Positions 9,074 through 17,690 of a stretch of 64,000 nucleotides of DNA are shown piece after piece. Positions within the stretch are counted from its first letter, which is position 1. Every line of letters begins with the position of its first letter. The position numbers were made by a program, and so were the translations under genes. The DNA is from Chloroflexi bacterium HGW-Chloroflexi-6 (lineage in GTDB: Bacteria; Chloroflexota; Anaerolineae; Anaerolineales; Villigracilaceae): NCBI GenBank assembly GCA_002840685.1, contig PHBU01000017.1, positions 62,001-126,000 of the forward strand, given 5' to 3'. A model generated the notes under the pieces. It worked only from the letters and a program-made list of their open reading frames with translations. It was not told the origin of the DNA and did not search any database.

Positions 9074-10879
9074 ATGACCACTGCAACCTTACCCCGCTGG
9101 GATCTCTCGAACGTTTATCCCGGCCTTGATTCATCTGAATTCAAAGCTGCGCTTGCCGAACTTGACCGCCAGATCGGCGAAATGGAAGTTCTTTATAAAA
9201 CGCAAATCGCCCCGGCCAATGCCGGCACCGATCCGAAGAAGCTCAACGAACTGGTCAACCTGGTTATCAAGCACTCGAACGAAATCTCCGACCTGGCCGC
9301 GACACTCGGCTCGTACCTGCACTCCTTCATCGCCACCGACTCGTATAACAAGCAGGCCATGCGCCTGTTCTCCGAGTTCCAGCAGCGCGGTGTGAAACTC
9401 TCGATGCTGGTCACCCAGACCACCGCCTGGATCGGCTCGCTGGCCGATGTTCTGCCACAGGTGCTTTCACTTGGCGGCGAAGCCTCCAGCCATGCCTACT
9501 TTCTGAAACTGGCCGCCGACCAGAGCAAATACCTGATGAGCGAGAGCGAAGAAGGCCTGGCCGCCGAACTCAGTCTGAGCGGCGCGCAAGCCTGGGGCAA
9601 ATTGCAAGGCACGCTTACCTCCCAACTGAGCGTCGATTTCGAGCTGGATGGCGAAGTCAAAAAACTGCCGATGCCTGCCCTGATCAACCTGCGCTCACAT
9701 CCAGATGAAGACACCCGCCGCCGCGCCTATAAAGCCGAAAACGCCGCCTGGGAAACCGTCAAAGAACCGCTGGCCGCTGCCATGAACGGCATCAAAGGCA
9801 CGGTCAACGTGCTCAACAAACGCCGCGGACGTGAAGATGCCCTGCACAGCGCCATCGACAACGCCCACATGGATCGCGCCAGCCTGGAAGCCATGCTCGA
9901 GGCCATGCGCGACTCCTTCCCCATGTTCCAGCGCTACTTCAAAGCCAAGGCCAAGCACCTCGGCAAAGAAAAACTGGCCTGGTGGGACCTGTTCGCCCCC
10001 GTCGGCCAGACCGCCAGCGAGTATAGCTGGTCTGACACCCGCACCTTCATCCTCGAACAGTTCGGCAGCTTCGCGCCCGAAATGCAAGAGCTGTCCCGGC
10101 GCGCCTTCGACGAAAACTGGATCGACGCCGAGCAGCGCTCCGGCAAACGCGGCGGAGCTTTCTGCATGGGCGTTCCGCTGGTCAAAGAGTCGCGCGTTCT
10201 GACCAACTTCGATGGCACACCCGACCAGGTTTCGACCGTGGCCCACGAACTCGGCCATGCCTTCCACAACGAATGCGCCTTTCGCTTCGGCAAGACCGCC
10301 CTGCAACAAGACACGCCCATGACCCTGGCCGAAACCGCTTCGATCATGTGTGAAACCATCGCCTCGCAGGCCCTGCTCAAGCGCGCCGCCAACCCGCAGG
10401 AAGAACTGGCCGTGCTCGAACTATCGCTGAACGGCGCCAGCCAGGTCATCGTCGATATCTACTCGCGCTTCCTGTTCGAGAAGGAAGTCTTCGAGCGCCG
10501 CGAAAAATCCGAGCTGAGCGCCGACGAACTGTGCGAGATCATGGAAAAAGCCCAGCGCGACACCTACGGCGAGGGCCTCGACGAACGCTACCTGCAAAAA
10601 TGGATGTGGACCTGGAAGCCGCACTACTACGCAGCCGAGCTTTCGTTCTACAACTTCCCCTACGCCTTCGGCCTGCTCTTCGCCACCGGTCTGTACGCAA
10701 TCTACACCCAGCGCGGTGCAGCCTTCGTGCCCGACTATATGCATCTGCTGGCCAGCACGGGCGAAGCTCCGGCCGCCGAACTGGCCGCGCGCTTCGGGAT
10801 CGACATCCGCAGCAAGAAGTTCTGGGAAGACAGCATCAAAACCTTCGAGGCCCAGATCGCGCGTTACGAAGCCATTTAG
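9074..10879 (+). CDS. pepF: Oligoendopeptidase F (M3B metallopeptidase)
   Basis: A 601-residue cytoplasmic zinc peptidase with the motif HELGHAFH near residue 390, the third zinc ligand expected in the ETASIMCET segment about 25 residues later, and the conserved C-terminal region around HYYAAELSFYNFPYAFG. It cleaves short oligopeptides. The length is typical for the PepF/M3B family. An AAGGAG site lies a few bases before the ATG at 9074. It follows the small membrane gene closely and ends in a hairpin region at 10901-10970. Confidence 0.93.
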   Translation: MTTATLPRWDLSNVYPGLDSSEFKAALAELDRQIGEMEVLYKTQIAPANAGTDPKKLNELVNLVIKHSNEISDLAATLGSYLHSFIATDSYNKQAMRLFSEFQQRGVKLSMLVTQTTAWIGSLADVLPQVLSLGGEASSHAYFLKLAADQSKYLMSESEEGLAAELSLSGAQAWGKLQGTLTSQLSVDFELDGEVKKLPMPALINLRSHPDEDTRRRAYKAENAAWETVKEPLAAAMNGIKGTVNVLNKRRGREDALHSAIDNAHMDRASLEAMLEAMRDSFPMFQRYFKAKAKHLGKEKLAWWDLFAPVGQTASEYSWSDTRTFILEQFGSFAPEMQELSRRAFDENWIDAEQRSGKRGGAFCMGVPLVKESRVLTNFDGTPDQVSTVAHELGHAFHNECAFRFGKTALQQDTPMTLAETASIMCETIASQALLKRAANPQEELAVLELSLNGASQVIVDIYSRFLFEKEVFERREKSELSADELCEIMEKAQRDTYGEGLDERYLQKWMWTWKPHYYAAELSFYNFPYAFGLLFATGLYAIYTQRGAAFVPDYMHLLASTGEAPAAELAARFGIDIRSKKFWEDSIKTFEAQIARYEAI

Positions 10880-10900
10880 CGCAAGCCAAAAACCTTTTCG

Positions 10901-10970
10901 CCGCAGAAGCGCTGGGAATGCAGAGAAAATAAAAATCTCAGCGAGCCCTGCGTTTCTGCGGTGATTTTTT
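10901..10970 (+). terminator. Long imperfect hairpin with T tract, CGCAGA repeat family
   Basis: The arms CCGCAGAA (10901-10908) and TTCTGCGG (10954-10961) enclose a second, weaker pairing and are followed by six T. It can terminate the pepF transcript. The sequence is related to the repeat at 7399-7448, so it is both a repeat copy and a probable terminator. Confidence 0.55.
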
Positions 10971-11002
10971 ATCGGTGCCGTTCGCTTTTCAGGTGCAAAC
11001 AA

Positions 11003-12133
11003 ATGAAAAAAACACTCTTATTGGTGATCCTGGCAGTTTTGATTCTCTCCGCCTGCGGAGCACCGGCTGAACCCGCTCCTCCGGCAGTTGCGGAAGCAAC
11101 TTTCACCCCCCTGAGCAACGTCGAAGGGCTGGCTACCGTTTCATCGGCAACGATTAACCCGCCGACCTCTACCGTTCTCCCCGCGACTGCGACAGTTTCC
11201 CTGACCCCCATCCCGAGCGCCACCGTTGGGCCGCCTCCGCATCCGATGAGCATCGCGGCCCAACGGGCGATGGCCTACCCCGGCAGCGATATCATCATCG
11301 AGCGCGAGCTGACCGCCGCCCTGAGCTATCGCCGTTATTACGCCTATTACTACTCTGAAGATCTGAAAATCTACGGCCTGCTGACTGTACCCAGCGGCGA
11401 AATGCCCGCAGGCGGCTGGCCGGCGATCGTCTTCAACCACGGTTACATCCCCCCCGACGTTTACCAAACCACCGAACGCTACATCGCCTACGTGGACCGG
11501 CTCGCCAGCAGCGGCTACGTTATATTCCGCATCGATTATCGCGGACACGACCAGTCTGAAGGCGAGGCCACTGGCGCATACGGTCACCCCGGCTACACGA
11601 CAGACGTGATGAACGCTGTGGCTGCGATCAAGCGCTACAGGGATGTAAACCCCGAGAAAATCGGCATGTGGGGCCACTCGATGGGCGGATACCTGACCCT
11701 GCGGGCGATGGTGCTCTCCGGCGATGTCAAGGCCGGGGTGATCTGGGCCGGCGTAGTGGCTTCTTACCCAGACCTGATCTGCTGCTGGCGCCGGACGGGC
11801 AATTTCACGCCTTCACCCAGTTCGCGCAGTCCCAGTTGGCGCACTGGCTGGGCCGAATTATATGGCTCTCCCGAAAGCAACCCCGAATTTTGGGCATCCG
11901 TCTCGTCCAACAGTTACCTGCAAGATTTATCCGGCCCGATCCAGTTACACCACGGTACAAAAGATGAAGATGTGCCGGTCGAATTCTCGATCAAGCTGGC
12001 CGATCAGATCAATGCGGCTGGCGGCACAGTGGAGCTGTATACCTACCCCAACGATAACCACAATATTTCAAACTACTTCACAACCGCCATGAACCGCAGC
12101 ATTGAATTTTTTGATCGGTATTTGAAAGAATAA
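11003..12133 (+). CDS. Lipoprotein alpha/beta hydrolase (S9-like prolyl oligopeptidase fold)
   Basis: A lipoprotein signal (LLLVILAVLILSAC) is followed by a Pro/Thr/Ala-rich linker of about 70 residues and then an alpha/beta hydrolase domain. The nucleophile elbow is GHSMGG near residue 223, the acid lies in HGTKDEDVP near 322, and the His in NDNHN near 351. This is the dipeptidyl-peptidase/acyl-peptide hydrolase-like arrangement; the substrate could be a peptide or an ester. The ATG at 11003 begins MKKTLLLV; the frame is open further upstream but that part overlaps the hairpin. It is expected on the cell surface, tethered by lipid. Confidence 0.8.
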   Translation: MKKTLLLVILAVLILSACGAPAEPAPPAVAEATFTPLSNVEGLATVSSATINPPTSTVLPATATVSLTPIPSATVGPPPHPMSIAAQRAMAYPGSDIIIERELTAALSYRRYYAYYYSEDLKIYGLLTVPSGEMPAGGWPAIVFNHGYIPPDVYQTTERYIAYVDRLASSGYVIFRIDYRGHDQSEGEATGAYGHPGYTTDVMNAVAAIKRYRDVNPEKIGMWGHSMGGYLTLRAMVLSGDVKAGVIWAGVVASYPDLICCWRRTGNFTPSPSSRSPSWRTGWAELYGSPESNPEFWASVSSNSYLQDLSGPIQLHHGTKDEDVPVEFSIKLADQINAAGGTVELYTYPNDNHNISNYFTTAMNRSIEFFDRYLKE

Positions 12134-12144
12134 GATTCTATACA

Positions 12145-12192
12145 ACAACAAAAACAGGGACAGGCTCGATTGCCTGTCCCTGTTTTTGTTGT
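12145..12192. terminator. Bidirectional intrinsic terminator
   Basis: A perfect 21-base stem with a six-base loop, with A-rich and T-rich outer ends on both strands. It separates the hydrolase gene (plus) from pckA (minus) and can stop both convergent transcripts. Confidence 0.9.
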
Positions 12193-12200
12193 GTTTATCG

Positions 12201-13847
12201 CTAGAACTTCGGTCCGGCGTCGATCACTTCCTGCGGGGTGCCGTCTTCGAACTTTTTAAAGTTCTCACGGAAGCGCGCTGCCAGATCTTTGTAGCGTCTG
12301 TCGTACTCGGCGCGGCCTGGCCAGGATGACCAGGGCTGCAGCACGCTTTCGGGCACGTCTGGGCAGGTTTTCGGCACTTCGAAGCCAAAAACCGGATCTT
12401 GATAATACTCAACCTCCGCCAGTTTACCGGTCAGGGCGGCGTTCAGCAAGGCACGGGTGTAGCGAATGCTGATGCGCTTGCCGATCCCATACGGCCCGCC
12501 CACCCAGCCGGTATTGACCAGCCAGCAAGTCACACCGTAGCGCTCGATCTTATGCTTGAGCAGGTCGGCGTATTTGTAGGGATGATGGACCATGAACGGG
12601 CCGCCAAAACAGGCCGAGAAAGTGATTTCCGGTTCGTCGCGCAGACCGACCTCGGTCCCGGCGATCTTGGAGGTATAACCCGAGATAAATTGATAGAGCG
12701 CCTGGTTTGGGGACAGCCGCGCGATGGGCGGCATCACGCCGCTGGCATCGCAGGTCAGCAGGATGACGTTTTTGGGGTGCCCGGCCTTTTTCTCAGGGAC
12801 GGCATTGTTGATGAACTCCAGTGGATATGAAGCGCGTGTATTTTCGGTCAGGGTATCGTCGTCCAGGTCGATCAGGCGGGTAATCGGGTCGAAAGTCACA
12901 TTTTCGAGGATCGTCCCAAAGCGATGGGTGGTGGCGTGAATCTCCGGTTCGGCAGATTCAGACAGGCCGATCACCTTGGCATAACAGCCGCCCTCGAAGT
13001 TGAAGACGCCCTCGTCGCTCCAGCCGTGCTCATCGTCGCCAATCAGGCGGCGGGTCGGGTCGGCGGAAAGAGTTGTCTTGCCGGTCCCGCTCAGGCCGAA
13101 GAACAAAGCCACATCATCCGGGTTGTCCGGGTTGACATTCGCCGAGCAGTGCATCGATAGCACACCCTCGAGCGGCAGCAGGTAATTTAAGATCGTAAAA
13201 ACCGATTTCTTGATCTCACCCGCGTAAGCCGAATTGCCAATGATTGCCAGCTTTTTCTCGAATGACAGGCAAATGAAGGTTTCGCTGTTGGTGTTGTCGA
13301 CCGCAGGCGCGGCCTTGAACGAAGGCATCGCCATGATCGTAAATTCGGGCACGAAGCGCTTGTATTCTTCGAGCGACTGCGGCAGGATGAACATGTTGCG
13401 CACAAAATGGCTGTGCCAGGCCAGTTCGGTCACAATGCGCACCGGCAGGCGGTAGTTCTCATCCGCGCCGCCGTAGACATCCTGCACGAAAACATCCCGC
13501 CCTTGCAAAAAACCAAGCATGCGTGCGTACAGCTCATCGAATTTGCCAGTTTCGAACGGGCGGTTATAGACGCCCCACCAGATGTTGCCTTCCGAATCGG
13601 TTTCGCGCACCACGAATTTATCGTTGGCCGAGCGCGCCGTATGCTTGCCGGTATTGGCAACAAACGCGCCGCCCGCCACCATCGCGCCTTCACCGCGAAA
13701 AATCGCCTCCTCGTAGAGCGCTTCGGTGGTCAGGTTCCAGTAGGCCAGGCGCAAATTGCCGACGCCATGATTGGACAGGTTGTAATCCGCTTTGCGGGTC
13801 TGGGCAATGCCTTCAGCGGGGGTTTTGATGTTGAGTAAGTTATTCAT
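12201..13847 (-). CDS. pckA: Phosphoenolpyruvate carboxykinase (ATP)
   Basis: A 548-residue cytoplasmic enzyme that interconverts oxaloacetate + ATP with phosphoenolpyruvate + ADP + CO2. It has the kinase-1 loop GLSGTGKTTLS near residue 254, the PEPCK signature around LSMHCSANV and the metal/ATP site RLIGDDEHGW. Length and motif order fit the ATP-dependent family (PckA), not the GTP-dependent one. It lies 52 bases downstream of the aminotransferase gene on the same strand, so the two could form an oxaloacetate/aspartate metabolic pair, although a hairpin lies between them. Confidence 0.95.
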   Translation of the reverse strand: MNNLLNIKTPAEGIAQTRKADYNLSNHGVGNLRLAYWNLTTEALYEEAIFRGEGAMVAGGAFVANTGKHTARSANDKFVVRETDSEGNIWWGVYNRPFETGKFDELYARMLGFLQGRDVFVQDVYGGADENYRLPVRIVTELAWHSHFVRNMFILPQSLEEYKRFVPEFTIMAMPSFKAAPAVDNTNSETFICLSFEKKLAIIGNSAYAGEIKKSVFTILNYLLPLEGVLSMHCSANVNPDNPDDVALFFGLSGTGKTTLSADPTRRLIGDDEHGWSDEGVFNFEGGCYAKVIGLSESAEPEIHATTHRFGTILENVTFDPITRLIDLDDDTLTENTRASYPLEFINNAVPEKKAGHPKNVILLTCDASGVMPPIARLSPNQALYQFISGYTSKIAGTEVGLRDEPEITFSACFGGPFMVHHPYKYADLLKHKIERYGVTCWLVNTGWVGGPYGIGKRISIRYTRALLNAALTGKLAEVEYYQDPVFGFEVPKTCPDVPESVLQPWSSWPGRAEYDRRYKDLAARFRENFKKFEDGTPQEVIDAGPKF

Positions 13848-13860
13848 AGTTATATCCTCC

Positions 13861-13886
13861 GTAGGGGCGAAGCGTTGCTTCGCCCT
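13861..13886 (-). repeat. GTAGGGGCGA-type hairpin between aminotransferase gene and pckA
   Basis: The inverted repeat GGGCGAAGC / GCTTCGCCC has a 3-base loop and begins with GTAGGGGCGA. A second element with the same beginning lies at 48043-48071, again between two minus-strand genes. It has no T tract, so it may be a REP-like element or an mRNA-stabilising hairpin, not a strict terminator. Confidence 0.5.
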
Positions 13887-13899
13887 TGCAATTTGCAGC

Positions 13900-15117
13900 C
13901 TACAACCAATCCCTGATCATCTTCTTGTCGCCAATATAGATCTCGTTTGGCGAGGTCGGGTCGAGCGCCCATTTGATGCGCGCAACGCCCTCGGTCACAT
14001 CTTTGACCGAACCCGAAATCGACAGGCGGATGTGCCCTTCCATGCCGAATTCCTTGCCCGGCACGGTCACAACCAGCGCCTTTTTGAGCAGGAACTTCGA
14101 GAGTTCGACCGAGTTATTGCTAAAAGCACGCAGATCAGGCAGCGCATAGAAAGTACCGTCCGGCACGATCAGGCGCGCACCGTTGAAAGTTTTCATCTCC
14201 TGCAACAAGATCTCGCGGTTATTTTGGATCTGCAAGCGCAAGGCCTCGACCACGTTTTGCAGGCCATTTAACGCCCCCTCGGCTGCGGATTGGGAAACCG
14301 GCGACACCCCGGAGGTGGTCTGGGCTGTGACATTGGTCATCACCCGCACCAGTTGCCGCGGAGCGACCACCCACCCGACGCGGAATCCGGTCATGCCGTA
14401 AACTTTGGCCACGCCGTTGACAACGATGATGTGCGAATCTTCAACATCGCGCTTCGTAAAGCGGTAGGCAGGCGCGGCCTCTTTGCGGTCAAAAACCAGC
14501 TTGTGATAAATATCATCACAAATCAGGTAAATGCCTTTGCGTTCACAAAAATCGACCAGTTTTTCGATCAATTCAGGCGGGTAAACCACCCCAGACGGGT
14601 TGTTCGGACTGTTGACGAGAATGGCGCGGGTATAGCTGGTGACAGCCCGCTCGATATCTTCGAAGCGCGGGGTAAACGTTCCGTTTTCGGGCGTAACGAT
14701 GACCGGCCTGCCCATGCACATCTTGACGATCTCAGGGTAGGAAACCCAGTACGGAGCCAGGATAATAACTTCATCCTGCGGATTCAAGATGCTGTAAAAA
14801 ATATTAAAAAGCGATTGCTTGGCACCGTTGGTCACGATCACATTTTCAGGGGCAACCAGGCGATCGTAGTTTTCTTCGGTGTAGCGAATAATCGCCTTTT
14901 TCAGCGAAAGCGTGCCATCTGCAGGCGTATATTTAACTTCTCCGCTGGTCAACTTGGCAGCCGAGGTCAAGATGGCCGCGATCGGGGTCTTGTTTTTCGG
15001 CTCACCAATCCCGAGATGAATGACCGGCTCACCGCGCTCTCGCAGCAGGCGTGCTTCTTCGTTGAGCGCCAGCGTCGGGGATTCTGCGATTTCAGAAGCA
15101 AGTTTACTGAGTTTCAT
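13900..15117 (-). CDS. Class I PLP aminotransferase, aspartate aminotransferase type
   Basis: 405 residues with the fold-type I landmarks: SPNNPSGVVY for cofactor and substrate binding, CDDIYHKL with the Asp that contacts the PLP ring nitrogen, the Schiff-base Lys in NGVAKVYGMTGFRVGW near residue 236, and the C-terminal Arg in HIRLSISGS. This is the I-gamma/I-beta branch of thermophile-type aspartate aminotransferases. Exact amino-acid specificity cannot be read from the sequence. A near-palindrome upstream (15193-15211) could be an operator. Confidence 0.85.
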   Translation of the reverse strand: MKLSKLASEIAESPTLALNEEARLLRERGEPVIHLGIGEPKNKTPIAAILTSAAKLTSGEVKYTPADGTLSLKKAIIRYTEENYDRLVAPENVIVTNGAKQSLFNIFYSILNPQDEVIILAPYWVSYPEIVKMCMGRPVIVTPENGTFTPRFEDIERAVTSYTRAILVNSPNNPSGVVYPPELIEKLVDFCERKGIYLICDDIYHKLVFDRKEAAPAYRFTKRDVEDSHIIVVNGVAKVYGMTGFRVGWVVAPRQLVRVMTNVTAQTTSGVSPVSQSAAEGALNGLQNVVEALRLQIQNNREILLQEMKTFNGARLIVPDGTFYALPDLRAFSNNSVELSKFLLKKALVVTVPGKEFGMEGHIRLSISGSVKDVTEGVARIKWALDPTSPNEIYIGDKKMIRDWL

Positions 15118-15192
15118 CGATTCTCCTTGTTAAACAAAACTGGCCAGCAACCATCTGCTGACCAGACATAGCACGACCACCGCCAAAGGGCG

Positions 15193-15211
15193 CTGACAAT
15201 TAAATTGTCAG
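15193..15211. promoter_or_regulatory. Palindrome upstream of the aminotransferase gene
   Basis: Two 9-base arms, CTGACAATT and AATTGTCAG, flank a single A. It lies about 75 bases upstream of the aminotransferase start in an otherwise gene-free stretch of 155 bases. The size and symmetry fit a dimeric repressor site. No regulator is identified. Confidence 0.4.
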
Positions 15212-15273
15212 ACATCGCTATCATGATTTGATTATACCCTCCAAGAGAGTGGCAAACATCACGCCAAATGTCA

Positions 15274-16182
15274 TTATTTTTTCATGTTGTTTAATATCTG
15301 CTGCGCAATTCTCCAACGGGAAAGATCCGGGCCCGTATCTTGGAGGTAACGCCCCGGCCCGGGCTGGGATTGATCTTCAATAAGGCTAGCAAGCTTGCGC
15401 TTATCGGCATCATTCAAGCTATCCAACATATCGGAGGCAAGCCGCAGCGCAGTGTATTGCTCAAAAGCGGAGCGAGAATGCCCAATAGAATCCAATACCA
15501 GATCAAAGCATGCCACGTCAGGATGCCCGCGCAGAAGGGCCAAGGCCGCCACGCGCTGTCCATCGTTGCCAGAACGATAAAGTGCCTGTATCTCCTGAAT
15601 AGAGTAAGCTGTCTTCTCTGCCAGGGCCCGGACCTGCGTCACCAGGGTATTCATCTTGCGCGTGCGATAATCGCCTTTTTGCAATCTTGACCGGATTGCA
15701 TCATACTCTTGAGCCAGTTGAACCACCTGTCTGCGAGCTTCCTCCGCATCAGGCGCAAGACTTTGGGCAATTTGCTTTTCAGCCTTCTCGCGGATTTGCT
15801 CAAATTCTTTTTTCTGGGAATCATCCATCTTATCTTTGGTTGAATCAACCACCGCCACCAATTCGATCAAAGTTTTGAGCAGCCCCGGAGTATCGGCTTC
15901 CCCCGCTCCGGTTTTAATTTTTCCGCCAAAAAAAGCGATCATTCGCAATATTGCGGGCAACCATATCAGGGATAAGATAAGAACAGTGGTTGCCGTCACC
16001 TTGAATCCCAAGGTCAGGGATGATCCTTCTTTCCCGCCAAAGGTCTGGCTGATATCGAACATACTGATAACAGAGAAAACTAGGATCGCAGCGATCCATG
16101 GCCCAGGAATGGTAAAAAGTTCGGCCAGCAATTCTTTTGCTTTTGCCAACGTCTTCTCATCAAGAACGAGTTTTTTATCCAT
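15274..16182 (-). CDS. Hypothetical membrane protein with long helical cytoplasmic domain
   Basis: 302 residues. Two hydrophobic segments (about 29-47 and 67-90) are followed by about 200 residues predicted to be mostly helical and coiled coil (KKEFEQIREKAEKQIAQSL, RRQVVQLAQEYDAIRSRLQ). The C-terminal part resembles a short HEAT-like helical repeat (QRVAALALLRGHPDVACFD). The family is not recognised. It is transcribed divergently from the ATPase-TPR gene pair across a 176-base gap, which suggests shared control or function but does not prove it. Confidence 0.6.
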   Translation of the reverse strand: MDKKLVLDEKTLAKAKELLAELFTIPGPWIAAILVFSVISMFDISQTFGGKEGSSLTLGFKVTATTVLILSLIWLPAILRMIAFFGGKIKTGAGEADTPGLLKTLIELVAVVDSTKDKMDDSQKKEFEQIREKAEKQIAQSLAPDAEEARRQVVQLAQEYDAIRSRLQKGDYRTRKMNTLVTQVRALAEKTAYSIQEIQALYRSGNDGQRVAALALLRGHPDVACFDLVLDSIGHSRSAFEQYTALRLASDMLDSLNDADKRKLASLIEDQSQPGPGRYLQDTGPDLSRWRIAQQILNNMKK

Positions 16183-16358
16183 ATCTCGCCTCTTTCTAAA
16201 TAGACAATTACAGTATATTACAAATGCAAATCAGGGGGAACTGGGTATCCAGGCACAGATAAGGCTTCCATATGGCACAAAACTTGCAACATCTACGGTG
16301 TAGAGAAGTTTCCACACCAATTTATTGGATTTTTTGAAGCATAAATGGAGGCATAATC

Positions 16359-17678
16359 ATGAAAGACAAAATTGTTGAATCAATTGGTCGCTGCAACCCG
16401 GATGAACCCCTTAACCCTGGCGACCCGCGCTGGTGCGACTTCGATCCGGCGCGTGGGACCAACCTGCACGATCGCATCGCCCGCCGCCTGCGCGGCGCCG
16501 AGGCCGAACGTAAGTACAGTCACATCGCCCTGGCCGGGCATCGCGGCTGCGGGAAATCCACCGAACTGGCTCGGGTCATGGACAAGGCCCGCTCGGAGGG
16601 CTACCTGCCGCTCTACGCCGTTGTCAACGAGCAGGCCGACCCCAACGAAATCGGCTTTGGCGACCTGTTCCTATTGATGCTGCGCCTTCTCGATGAAACC
16701 TTCGAACAGGATAAACGGCTCAAGCCCTTGCCCGATAAAACCGTCAAAGTTGTCACTGACTGGTTTCACGATGTCACCCACATTGAAGAACGCGAGGTGC
16801 AGCGGGTGATCTCGTTCTCCGGAGAAGCCGGTCTGGGAGCCAGTACGCCGCTGGGCAAATTGCTCTCGGGCTTGAGCCTGTTGCGCAAAACAACCGGAGT
16901 TCAACGCGAACAGATCAAGCAGGCCGTTGAAAAATACCCCGACCAACTGCGCGACAATCTCAATCTGCTGCTGGTAGACGCGCGCCGCCTGTCCGAACAA
17001 ATTTACCCGCGCGGGTTGATCTTCATCCTCGATAACCTTGATCGCTACCCGCCTGAAATGATCAGCAAGGCCGTTCTAACCAATGCTGACCTGTTGACCG
17101 ACATCGCGGCCCATACCATCTTCGTTCTGCCCATCTCGCTGCTCTACAACCCTCCCGGCGAAACCGTGGAGGATCGCTTTGAACCCGAAACCCTGCCGAT
17201 GCTGCCGGTCTACCCGCGTGGCAACCCGCAAACCATCCACCAGCCGAGCGTGGACGCCCTGCTGCAAGCCATCTACCTGCGCGTGGACCGGGCCCTGTTC
17301 GCAGAGCAAGCCCTGGCGGTACGAATCGCACAACTCTCAGGCGGTTGTCCGCGCGATCTGCTGCGCCTGCTCAAAGAATCCCTGCTCGAATCGAACGAGT
17401 TGATCGACTCTCGGGCGGTAACTCGCGCCGCCAGCCTCGTGCGCGGCGAAATGGCCCGCAAACTGACCCTGCGGCACTACGATTTATTGGCGCGCACCCA
17501 CCTCGAGACAACGATCAACCCTGACGATGACGGCCGCTTTCTGCTCTATCGCCGCGCCGCGCTCGAATACGATGCCGACCGCTGGATCGGCGTCCACCCG
17601 CTTTTGTGGGAAACATCTGAGTTCCGCGCATCGCTCGAAAGCATCCGCCGGGAGCACGGCGCAATTCTGCGCGCTTGA
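16359..17678 (+). CDS. P-loop ATPase of the STAND/AAA type
   Basis: 439 residues. Walker A is GHRGCGKST near residue 62 and Walker B is GLIFILDNLDRY near 225, followed by a sensor-like segment (AAHTIFVLPISLLY) and a C-terminal helical region with a CPRDLLRLLK motif. The layout resembles KAP/Orc-type ATPases that act as signalling switches. It has a GGAGG ribosome site before the ATG at 16359. The TPR gene follows after 12 bases, so the pair is an operon and may form one NTPase-sensor complex. The N-terminal segment (about 1-40, CNPDEPLNPGDPRWCDF) is unusual and contains two Cys. Confidence 0.7.
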   Translation: MKDKIVESIGRCNPDEPLNPGDPRWCDFDPARGTNLHDRIARRLRGAEAERKYSHIALAGHRGCGKSTELARVMDKARSEGYLPLYAVVNEQADPNEIGFGDLFLLMLRLLDETFEQDKRLKPLPDKTVKVVTDWFHDVTHIEEREVQRVISFSGEAGLGASTPLGKLLSGLSLLRKTTGVQREQIKQAVEKYPDQLRDNLNLLLVDARRLSEQIYPRGLIFILDNLDRYPPEMISKAVLTNADLLTDIAAHTIFVLPISLLYNPPGETVEDRFEPETLPMLPVYPRGNPQTIHQPSVDALLQAIYLRVDRALFAEQALAVRIAQLSGGCPRDLLRLLKESLLESNELIDSRAVTRAASLVRGEMARKLTLRHYDLLARTHLETTINPDDDGRFLLYRRAALEYDADRWIGVHPLLWETSEFRASLESIRREHGAILRA

Positions 17679-17690
17679 AACCAACATCTG

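Noticed and set aside
12145..12192. The long perfect inverted repeat as a mobile element end
   Set aside because: Position between convergent stop codons and T tracts on both strands identify a bidirectional terminator.
14290..15171. A 293-codon plus-strand open frame opposite the aminotransferase gene
   Set aside because: Antisense shadow of a clear PLP enzyme; the composition and residue use are atypical.
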